From JBOGJI01 sp050747865 (GTDB lineage: Bacteria > Acidobacteriota > Thermoanaerobaculia > Multivoradales > JAHEKO01): 19,342 nucleotides of DNA. Position numbers and translations under genes: made by a program. Positions 1 through 6,005 of this stretch are shown piece by piece; positions within the stretch are counted from its first letter, which is position 1; each line of letters begins with the position of its first letter. Where the stretch lies: positions 1 through 19,342 of the forward strand of contig JBOGJI010000230.1 in the NCBI GenBank assembly GCA_050747865.1. Reading direction: 5' to 3'. The notes beneath the pieces were generated by a model. The model saw only the letters and a list, made by a program, of their open reading frames with translations, did not search any database and was not told the DNA's origin.

Positions 1-27
1 CATCGTGACCTGCTCGTTCGTGACCAT
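1..27 (-). CDS. N-terminal fragment of a putative IS21-type transposase (IstA-like), cut by the window edge
   Basis: Only nine codons are visible, reading MVTNEQVTM from an ATG at 27-25. An in-frame ATG at 36-34 would add three residues. IstA proteins often begin with a Met followed within a few residues by an E-Q-V-type segment that leads into a helix-turn-helix. The position just inside the terminal repeats and the orientation away from the element end fit a transposase gene. With so few residues this is a contextual call, and the start codon cannot be fixed. Confidence 0.35.
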
Positions 28-71
28 GGGCCCCATCCTGGAGCCCCACACGCACGCCGACAACGCCACCC

Positions 72-1343
72 TCACGACCGGCCAGAATAATTGTCGCCAA
101 CCGGCCAAAGTAATTGTCGCTGATCAGCGGGCGGTCGGAACACATGATCGTGGACAGCGAGCGCCTGCTTGAGACGGGCATAGAGGCGGCGCTGCCCGAC
201 CACCAGGTTTCGGATCTCCTTTGGGTCCCTTTCCAGATCGTAGAGTTCCGGGTCGGGCCCCTCGATAAGATGGTAGGGGTACTCGATCAGGGAGGCCAGC
301 TCGCTCCAGCCGAAGTGGAGCCGTGGGAAGAAGGTCTCAGAGTAGATCGGCCGTGATGGGGCCTGGTCGTCGGCGAGCGCAAGGAGCGAGGTCCCGGAAA
401 GCTCCGCCTCCGGGCGCGTCCCGAGGAGCGCGAGGAGAGTCGGGAACAGGTCGATGAGCTGAGCAGGAGCCGCCACGCTGCTGCCGCCCCGCTCGCTGCC
501 AGGCAGCTTGAGAAGCAGGGGCACCTGGAGCACCTCCCGGTAGAGCAGCGGCCCGTGCTCGAGGTCGCCATGGTCCCTCAGGCCCTCTCCGTGGTCCGAG
601 AGCAGCACGATCAGGCTCCGGTCATAGAGTGCCAACCGCTCGAGCTCGTCCAGGAGCTCGCCCACCACGGCATCGGCGGCCGCGACCTCACCGTCGTAGG
701 GGGAAGCGTAGCGCGACGCGAAGGGCTCCGGCGGCTCGTACGGTGCGTGGGGCTCGTAGAGGTGGAAGAAGAGGAAGAACGGCTCTCGCTGAACCTGCCG
801 TAGCCAGTCGACAGTCGCTCGCAGGGTCGCCGATCCCGGTCGCTGGGAGTCGCCGAGATGCGCCCACTCGGAGAAGGCGATGCGGTCCTCGTAGAAGTCG
901 AAGTCGGACGCCAGGCCACTGGCTCCCCGCAGGACGAAAGAGGAGACGGCGGCTCCCGTGTGGTATCCGAGCTGCTTGAGCGCACGCGGGAGATAGGGAA
1001 CCTCGTCGGCGTGAAGCCGATAGCCCATGTTGCTGCGCACACCGTGCTCCGGCGGCAGGAGGCCGGTGAGCAGGGAGACGTAGGAGGGCAGCGTGAGGGG
1101 CGCCGGACAGTAGGCGTGCTCGAAGAGGATCGAATCCTCGCGCAGGCGGTCGATCGCCGGGGTCTCGACGCCACCGTAGCCATAGGCCGGCAGCCGGTCC
1201 GAGCGCAGAGTGTCGATAGACACCAGGACGATGGGGGTGCCGGCGGGCAGGCGCGTCTCGCCGGCCACGCGACCGCAGCCCACGAGGAACGGCAGGCCGA
1301 GAAGAACGGAGAGGAGGCAGGACCGCCCAAAGCGCCGGCTCAT
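72..1343 (-). CDS. Sulfatase-fold (alkaline phosphatase superfamily) lipoprotein, 3' end replaced by insertion sequence
   Basis: The 423-residue product opens with a lipoprotein signal (hydrophobic stretch 10-20, lipobox LVGC with Cys23). It then shows the alkaline-phosphatase-superfamily core: VSIDTLRSDR (Asp44 probable metal ligand), the nucleophile loop TLPSYVSLLTG (Thr84 where sulfatases have Cys/Ser), and the metal site SDHGEGLRDHG followed by a further His. Classical sulfatases need Cys/Ser for formylglycine, so sulfate-ester hydrolysis is doubtful; a phosphatase or phospho-group transferase using Thr is equally possible. Residues 1-406 look host-encoded; the last 17 (DQRQ...GRS) lie inside the putative IS end. 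The paralog at 10501-12678 continues at this point with a linker and TPRs, so this gene is probably C-terminally truncated, with the catalytic domain largely intact. TACACT (1352-1357) lies 8 bases before the ATG. Confidence 0.85.
   Translation of the reverse strand: MSRRFGRSCLLSVLLGLPFLVGCGRVAGETRLPAGTPIVLVSIDTLRSDRLPAYGYGGVETPAIDRLREDSILFEHAYCPAPLTLPSYVSLLTGLLPPEHGVRSNMGYRLHADEVPYLPRALKQLGYHTGAAVSSFVLRGASGLASDFDFYEDRIAFSEWAHLGDSQRPGSATLRATVDWLRQVQREPFFLFFHLYEPHAPYEPPEPFASRYASPYDGEVAAADAVVGELLDELERLALYDRSLIVLLSDHGEGLRDHGDLEHGPLLYREVLQVPLLLKLPGSERGGSSVAAPAQLIDLFPTLLALLGTRPEAELSGTSLLALADDQAPSRPIYSETFFPRLHFGWSELASLIEYPYHLIEGPDPELYDLERDPKEIRNLVVGQRRLYARLKQALAVHDHVFRPPADQRQLLWPVGDNYSGRS
78..120. 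repeat. Pair of 20-base terminal direct repeats of the putative insertion sequence
   Basis: The units at 78-97 and 101-120 differ only at their 8th and 10th bases and are separated by CAA. They are AT-rich at the core (TAATTGT), unlike the surrounding GC-rich DNA. Such repeats are likely transposase-binding sites at one element end. They also encode the last residues of the neighbouring sulfatase-fold protein in the minus frame. Confidence 0.6.
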
Positions 1344-1351
1344 CGCCCCTC

Positions 1352-1357
1352 AGTGTA
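1352..1357 (-). promoter_or_regulatory. Candidate -10 hexamer TACACT for the 72-1343 gene
   Basis: On the minus strand TACACT is followed by eight bases (GAGGGGCG) and then the ATG at 1343. A start site 6-8 bases past the hexamer would fall at or next to the ATG, giving a leaderless message. GAGGGG lies only two bases from the ATG, too close for a normal Shine-Dalgarno. No -35 is evident. Confidence 0.4.
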
Positions 1358-1412
1358 CCGCCGCAATTGCACGCCGCTCGGCGGGACGTGCGCTGCTCCT
1401 GCGGCGGGGACG

Positions 1413-1440
1413 AAAAAACCGCCGGGGTTGCCCCCGGCGG
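1413..1440 (-). terminator. Rho-independent terminator after the TonB-dependent receptor gene
   Basis: Read on the minus strand, a perfect 9-base-pair GC stem (CCGCCGGGG / CCCCGGCGG, 1432-1440 with 1419-1427) with a four-base loop GCAA is followed by six T residues (1413-1418). It begins 28 bases beyond the receptor stop codon at 1468 and lies before the next leftward gene, so the two leftward genes are probably separate transcription units. Confidence 0.92.
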
Positions 1441-1467
1441 TGAGAGAACGGTTGTAGCGCTAAGCGC

Positions 1468-4400
1468 TTACCGCCAGCTGAGGCGGGCGCCGAGGCGCCA
1501 GATGCGCGGCGACAGGGTCTCGCGCAGCCAGTCCGACTGGGTGATGCCCATCCGGCGATTGCGCTGCAGCACGTAGTTCTCGTTGAAGGCGTTGAACAGA
1601 TCGATGCTCAAGGTGACGCCCAGATCGCCGCCGGTGCGGATGTCCTTGTTGATGCTCAGGTCGGTGGTGAAGATGTCGTCGAACCGGAAGTCGTCGATCT
1701 CGTCCGTCAAGCGGATGTCACGGGTCCTACCGTCGCCGCCGGGGGACCGTCGGAACGGGGGCGCCACGTAGCCCTCACGGGCATAGAGGTTCGCCGCGAC
1801 GTTGAATCCCCACGGGCGATCGGGGGCGATCTGGTACATGCCGTTCACGTTGGCCGACCAGGTCGACTGGATGACCGTGTCGGCGAAGGCACCGGAGCCC
1901 GCCGACTGGATGGCGAACAGCCCGCTGTCGATATCGGTGCCGATCTCCTCCGGGTTGGGGTCGTCGAAGCGTAAGAAGCTCGCCGGGACGTCCCACTCGC
2001 CCTCGCCATACTGGAAGTTGCCGCGGGCCATCCAACGGTTGGCCAGACGCTTGGTGAGCGTGAGGCCGATTCCCTGGTACTCGATCGAGCGATCGCCGTT
2101 GGTGAGGAAGCTCCCACCGGTGAACTCGAGCGCCGGGTTGAGGGCGAAGGTCTGCACCGAGTACGGGCTGCCGTCCGGCAGCGTCCCGGTCAACAGTGTG
2201 CTGGGAACATAGTCGTCCACCGTGGCGGGAACGCCGAAGCCATCCGTACCCTCGGGACGCACTAGGTCGCGGAACTCCTTGATGTCGTCGGTCTCACGCA
2301 GGGTGAAGTTCAGGCCCACGACGAACTCGGGCAAGAAGGCATGCTCGACGCCGAGGACCACCTCGCTTGTGAGCTGAGCGTCCAGGTTCGGATCGGTGAT
2401 GTTCGGGCTCCGGTTGGGATTCGCCGGGTCGACACCGGCCGTTTCGAGGAACAGCAGCTCATCTCCCTCGTCGAACCTGTTGTTGGGATCGTTGGGGTCT
2501 GCCAGGTAGTCCGTCAGGTTCAAGAAGTAGGCGTAGGAATAGTTCGCCGGGTTCAGGCGGTTGATGTCGCTGGCCTGGAGCTGCTCGGCGAACTGCGAGA
2601 AGCTCGCGCGCAGGAGCGTATTGCGCTCCTCGCCCAGGGCGTAGGTGATCCCCACGCGCGGCTGGATGTCCTCCCATTCGAAGGCCGCGTCCGCACCGTT
2701 GAACTCGAGTCCCGGCTGGACGTCCGGCGCCCATGGGTTGGCGCGGATGCCATTGCCCACGACGTTGTCTTGGCCGAGAGATGAGTGATTCTGGATCTCG
2801 CTCACCGGCAGGTTCTTGCCCTCCTGCAGGTCGTAGCGCAGGCCGACGTTGTAGGTGAAGCGGCCCGAGCTGATGGTGTCCTGCACCCACAGGCCCGTGT
2901 ACTCCTGGTTGATCGGCGGCCCGTCGAGCCCGCGGCGCGTGACCACCAGCGGGAAGCCAGGGATTGCCAGGCTGAAGATCTCGCCGCCCGGCCAGCTGAA
3001 GACCGAGGCGGTCTCGTAGTCGCGGAAACGGCCGCCGAACTTGATCTCGTGGCTGGTCGCTTCACCGGTGTTGAAGAAGTACGAGGCGTCGAACCGGTAC
3101 TGATCTTCCGGGCTCGAGGCGCCGCCGCCGAGGAACCCGTCGTGCCAGACGCCCGCGCCGTCCTGCCAGGACCGCGCCGCGCTGTCCCCGGCGCCGCCGC
3201 GCGCGGCGAGCGCGAAGCCGAAGTCGAGGTGCGACCAGGTGCCGGTCAAGAAGAAGTTCGAGCCGAAGACGTGGGTGTCCTCGACCTTCCAGATCGCCGA
3301 CGGACCGCGCTGGTTCCAGGTGGTCTCGGTCGGCCGGGTGGGGCTGGCATTACGCCCGAACTTCGACTTGTCGCCGTTGTTCCACGACGCCACGGCCGAG
3401 TTGGCACCCGTAAACTGGGTGTTGAGCTTGATCGAGGTGTTCTCGAGGATCGTGTCGTCGGAGAGCAGCGAGCCGGGTGCGGCTCCCGCCACGAAGTTCT
3501 TGATGTCGTTCTCCGCCCAGGAGCCCCACAGCCAGACGCGGTCGCGCACCAGCGGGCCGCCGAACTCGATGCCGAAGTCCTCGATCCGGTTGATCTGGTT
3601 GCCGGTGAACGTCGTCTGGGGGGTGCCGGCGGTGCCGTCGGCGAGGTCGCCGGGGTCGATGTCCGGATCCGACTGGTCGAAGATGCTGAGCTGGCCGCCG
3701 CCGTCGGTGACGTAGAAGCGCGCCGAGCCACGGAACTCGTTGGTGCCCCGCTTGGTCACCAGATTGACCCCGACACCGGCGGAGTTCTTGGTCACGTCGG
3801 TGCCACCGGTGGACATCTGGATCTCGGTGAACTGGTCGAAGTCGTAGTAGGTCGACGAGGCGCCGATGGCGCGCATGTCGGTAGTCTCGATGCCGTCGAC
3901 CAGGAAGGCGTTCTCGTCGTCCGAGATCCCCTGGCCGACGAAGACGGACTGCTGGCCGCTCTGGTTGCCGCCGACGTTGATGCGGTCGACGAGGACGCCG
4001 GGGGTCTGGTTGAGGATCGCCCAGGGGTCGCGGGCGGTGGGGATCTTCTCCAGCTCGATCTGGGAGACCGAGGTGCCGGTCATCAGCTTGCGGTCGTCGA
4101 GCAGCGGGCTCTCCGAGGTGACGGTGATCACCTCCTCGACCGCCGCCGACAGCTCGACCTGGATCTCGGTGCTGCGGGCGACGCGGATATTGATGTTGGC
4201 TTGCTCGACGGTGGAGAACCCTTCGAGCTCCGCCCGCATGCTGTAGGCGCCCGGATCGAGGCCGAGGAAGCGGAAGTTGCCCCGCTCGTCGGTCACCTGG
4301 ACGCGCGGCGCGCCGATGCCGCTGAGCGTGACGCTCACGCCCGGCAGCCGGGCGCCTTCGGTGTCGGTCACCGTGCCGTAGAGATTGCCGGTCGGGGCCT

Positions 4401-4482
4401 GCGCGAACACGGCCCCTGCCGCACCCAGCAGCAGGACCGCACCCATCGCCACGACGCGGCGCCAAATGCGAATGTCAGTCAT
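1468..4482 (-). CDS. TonB-dependent outer-membrane receptor, Oar-like, with carboxypeptidase-regulatory domain
   Basis: The product of 1004 residues is an outer-membrane beta-barrel transporter or adhesin-like receptor. Residues 1-27 form a signal peptide (hydrophobic AVLLLGAAGAVFA, cleavage before Gln28). Residues 31-115 form a carboxypeptidase-regulatory-like beta domain (GTVTDTEGARLPGVSVTL, later LDPGAYSMRAELEGF). A plug follows at about 125-245 (SPLLDD, IPTARDPWAILNQTPGV, NAFLVDGIET, VNLVTKRGTNEF). The remainder is a long barrel with alternating aromatic strands, ending RLGARLSWR. This architecture is common and multi-copy in Acidobacteriota; the ligand cannot be told. Start chosen at 4482 because AGGAGGA (4491-4497) sits eight bases upstream and the signal peptide begins there; the open frame to 4617 adds 45 residues with no signal character. 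It is followed by a strong terminator. Confidence 0.95.
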   Translation of the reverse strand: MTDIRIWRRVVAMGAVLLLGAAGAVFAQAPTGNLYGTVTDTEGARLPGVSVTLSGIGAPRVQVTDERGNFRFLGLDPGAYSMRAELEGFSTVEQANINIRVARSTEIQVELSAAVEEVITVTSESPLLDDRKLMTGTSVSQIELEKIPTARDPWAILNQTPGVLVDRINVGGNQSGQQSVFVGQGISDDENAFLVDGIETTDMRAIGASSTYYDFDQFTEIQMSTGGTDVTKNSAGVGVNLVTKRGTNEFRGSARFYVTDGGGQLSIFDQSDPDIDPGDLADGTAGTPQTTFTGNQINRIEDFGIEFGGPLVRDRVWLWGSWAENDIKNFVAGAAPGSLLSDDTILENTSIKLNTQFTGANSAVASWNNGDKSKFGRNASPTRPTETTWNQRGPSAIWKVEDTHVFGSNFFLTGTWSHLDFGFALAARGGAGDSAARSWQDGAGVWHDGFLGGGASSPEDQYRFDASYFFNTGEATSHEIKFGGRFRDYETASVFSWPGGEIFSLAIPGFPLVVTRRGLDGPPINQEYTGLWVQDTISSGRFTYNVGLRYDLQEGKNLPVSEIQNHSSLGQDNVVGNGIRANPWAPDVQPGLEFNGADAAFEWEDIQPRVGITYALGEERNTLLRASFSQFAEQLQASDINRLNPANYSYAYFLNLTDYLADPNDPNNRFDEGDELLFLETAGVDPANPNRSPNITDPNLDAQLTSEVVLGVEHAFLPEFVVGLNFTLRETDDIKEFRDLVRPEGTDGFGVPATVDDYVPSTLLTGTLPDGSPYSVQTFALNPALEFTGGSFLTNGDRSIEYQGIGLTLTKRLANRWMARGNFQYGEGEWDVPASFLRFDDPNPEEIGTDIDSGLFAIQSAGSGAFADTVIQSTWSANVNGMYQIAPDRPWGFNVAANLYAREGYVAPPFRRSPGGDGRTRDIRLTDEIDDFRFDDIFTTDLSINKDIRTGGDLGVTLSIDLFNAFNENYVLQRNRRMGITQSDWLRETLSPRIWRLGARLSWR

Positions 4483-4490
4483 GTAGACAC

Positions 4491-4497
4491 TCCTCCT
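4491..4497 (-). promoter_or_regulatory. Strong ribosome binding site that fixes the receptor start
   Basis: AGGAGGA on the minus strand lies eight bases before the ATG at 4482, in the context GAAAGGAGGAGTG. It is one of the best Shine-Dalgarno sequences in the window and rules out the longer open frame. Confidence 0.85.
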
Positions 4498-4510
4498 TTC
4501 CCGTTTGGAA

Positions 4511-4538
4511 CTATTGGGCGGTGCAATGTAGCTGCCAA
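4511..4538 (-). promoter_or_regulatory. Candidate promoter of the TonB-dependent receptor gene
   Basis: On the minus strand TTGGCA (4533-4538) is followed after 16 bases by CAATAG (4511-4516), about 30 bases before the start codon. The -35 is good and the -10 is weak. The surrounding AT-rich tract suits a promoter, but other AT-rich hexamers in the tract (for example around 4540-4550) could serve instead. Confidence 0.25.
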
Positions 4539-4723
4539 AAATATATATGCAATGGAATACATAGTAACTATCTGAAAATAAATATCTTGTGCCAGACTTT
4601 CGGACTTGTCCCATCACCAGTTGGGTTGGAAGCTCCAGGGAATTGAATTTCCTAGATTCAGCCTATTGAATTGCTGCCACGGAACTCACGTCTGCGGGCG
4701 AGATGGAGTGCTCGGAGCCTCGA

Positions 4724-4777
4724 ACCCGCGTAGACTGCGGGTCGCCCGGAGGGTGAGGGGCGGCAGATCCGGGCGAC
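4724..4777 (+). promoter_or_regulatory. Two consecutive potential hairpins in the leader of the transglutaminase/TPR gene
   Basis: ACCCGC (4724-4729) pairs with GCGGGT (4737-4742) over a seven-base loop. GTCGCCCGG (4741-4749) pairs perfectly with CCGGGCGAC (4769-4777) over a 19-base loop. They overlap by two bases, so the full stems compete slightly. No T-tract follows either, so they are not standard terminators. Whether they regulate the gene 26 bases downstream is unknown; GC-rich DNA yields such stems by chance. Confidence 0.3.
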
Positions 4778-4784
4778 GAGTAGG

Positions 4785-5927
4785 ATGAGGAACGGATGGG
4801 CCATGCGGCGGACTCGAAAGCGGGCTCTCTCGGCGCCGCTCCTGCTCGTCTGGGGCGCGTGCTCCGTCTCGTCGTACCAGACGTTCGACGGTCGTGCCGA
4901 CCTGGAAAGGCGCTACATCGAGCGGCTGGGGCCGGAGCGGGCAGCGGAGGTCCGGATTCCCTTCGATCTCACCCCCGAGCTCGAGGCGGCGATCGACAGC
5001 CGTCTGTCGCCGGCCGGCGGCGAGAAGCGGCGGACCGAGGAGATCCTCGACTTCATCTTCAGCGGCCTCGGGCTGCGCTACGCGCTCACGCCTACCCGCG
5101 ACGCGGCCGAGACCTTCGAAGCCCGCCAGGCCAACTGCCTCTCCTTCGTTCACCTGTTCGTTGGCATCGCCCGCCGCCAGCGCCTGAACCCCTTTTACGT
5201 CGAGGTCGAGGACTATCAGCGGTGGAACTATCGCGACGGTGCGGTGGTCAGCCAGGGGCACATCGTGGCCGGAATGTACCTGGACGGAGAGCTGTCCACC
5301 TTCGACTTCCTCCCCTACCAGCCGAAGTCGTACCGCCAGTTTCGGCCGATCGACGACCTCACCGCCATGGCGCATCACTACAACAACGTGGGGGCCGAGG
5401 CGCTGCTCGCCGGGGATCTGGACCGGGCACGCGAGCTGCTGGAGATCGCCTACCGGCTGGCCCCCGATTTCACCAAGGCAGTCAACAACCTGGGGGTGCT
5501 GATGCTCCGTTCGGGCGAGGTGGACGACGCCGTGGCGCTCTATGAGAGGACTCTCGAGCTCCACCCCGACAACGTGCCGCTGCTCAGCAACCTGGCGCGC
5601 GCCTACCAGGCCCAGGGGCGCGTCGAAGAGGCGAGGCAGCTCCTCCAGCGGATCGCAGACACCGACGCGTCGAACCCGTTCCTGCACATCTACCGAGGAG
5701 AGGCGGCGCTGGCAGAGGGCGATGCGGCGCGAGCCCTGGAATCCATGCGCCGTGCCCTGAGGGCGGACAGCGGCCTGCCGGAAGTTCACGTCGGTCTGGT
5801 CAAGGTCTACCTGGCGCTGGGCGAGCTGCGGAAGGCCCGACACCACGTCGAGCGGGCGCTCCGACTCGACGCCACGGACGAAGAGGCCCGCCACTACGCG
5901 GAGCTGCTCGCTCGCGGGGCGTCGTAA
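4785..5927 (+). CDS. Transglutaminase-like/TPR lipoprotein
   Basis: The predicted lipoprotein has a transglutaminase-like domain followed by tetratricopeptide repeats. Numbering from the second ATG (4803), a basic n-region MRRTRKR leads to the lipobox WGAC (Cys20). The cysteine-protease-like triad is visible: Cys112 in ANCLSFVHLFVG, His153 in SQGHIVAGMYL, Asp168 in STFDFLP. From about 190 to the end there are roughly five TPR units (for example GAEALLAGDLDRARELLEIA, LARAYQAQGRVEEARQLLQ). The domain could hydrolyse or cross-link peptide bonds, but no substrate can be read off; the TPRs suggest protein partners. The start at 4785 is the longest frame; 4803 gives a standard lipoprotein signal and has GAGGAA upstream, so I prefer it. 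It is the first of a rightward run of envelope genes and is not overlapped by them. Confidence 0.85.
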   Translation: MRNGWAMRRTRKRALSAPLLLVWGACSVSSYQTFDGRADLERRYIERLGPERAAEVRIPFDLTPELEAAIDSRLSPAGGEKRRTEEILDFIFSGLGLRYALTPTRDAAETFEARQANCLSFVHLFVGIARRQRLNPFYVEVEDYQRWNYRDGAVVSQGHIVAGMYLDGELSTFDFLPYQPKSYRQFRPIDDLTAMAHHYNNVGAEALLAGDLDRARELLEIAYRLAPDFTKAVNNLGVLMLRSGEVDDAVALYERTLELHPDNVPLLSNLARAYQAQGRVEEARQLLQRIADTDASNPFLHIYRGEAALAEGDAARALESMRRALRADSGLPEVHVGLVKVYLALGELRKARHHVERALRLDATDEEARHYAELLARGAS

Positions 5928-5976
5928 CGCGTCTGTCTTGGCAGATGCCTGGCGCGGGGAGCTGCCGTAGTCGCTG

Positions 5977-6005
5977 TTGGCGCGAGTGCGGCTCGGGTGT
6001 ACCAT
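5977..6005 (+). promoter_or_regulatory. Candidate promoter before the first VWFA gene
   Basis: TTGGCG (5977-5982) and TACCAT (6000-6005) are 17 bases apart, and each matches the sigma-70 consensus at four of six positions. Transcription would begin near 6012, downstream of the ATG at 6004, which would favour a GTG start at 6040 for the following gene. This rests on sequence alone. Confidence 0.35.

Larger units (their letters stand above)
1..126 (-). mobile_element. End of a probable IS21-family insertion sequence
   Basis: Two 20-base direct repeats, 78-97 and 101-120, share the pattern CCGGCCA-A-TAATTGTCGC and match at 18 of 20 positions with a 23-base period. Multiple short repeats near each terminus are typical of IS21-family elements. 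Reading outward on the + strand the second repeat is followed by TGATCA, so an element end in ...CA at 126 is natural; IS21-type elements begin TG and end CA. Internal to the repeats, on the minus strand, a coding start (27 down to 1) reads MVTNEQVTM, which resembles the N-terminus of IstA-type transposases. Most of the element lies outside the window, so its other end and the target duplication cannot be seen. Family assignment is from memory of such termini and is uncertain; some mobile-element end is more likely than the exact family. Confidence 0.5.
4483..4784. promoter_or_regulatory. Divergent intergenic region with AT-rich core
   Basis: These 302 bases separate the leftward receptor gene from the rightward transglutaminase/TPR gene. 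The part from about 4500 to 4680 is strikingly AT-rich for this window (runs such as AAAAATATATATG and AAAATAAATATC). It includes an inverted repeat ATAGT-A-ACTAT (4561-4571) and two ATTGAATT direct repeats (4642-4649, 4665-4672). The part next to the rightward gene is GC-rich and can fold into two hairpins. No convincing gene was found; the open frames crossing it are extensions of flanking frames. Confidence 0.5.

Noticed and set aside
1456..1468. AGCGCT-A-AGCGCT symmetric repeat just past the receptor stop
   Set aside because: Short and self-palindromic hexamers can arise by chance; the neighbouring perfect hairpin with T-tract explains termination.
2785..4575. 596-codon plus-strand open frame opposite the receptor gene
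   Set aside because: Antisense shadow of a clearly recognisable TonB-dependent receptor; composition is typical of GC-rich reverse frames and it has no motifs.
4483..4617. 45-residue N-terminal extension of the receptor
   Set aside because: The internal ATG at 4482 has a strong Shine-Dalgarno and begins a proper signal peptide; the extension crosses the promoter-like AT-rich tract.
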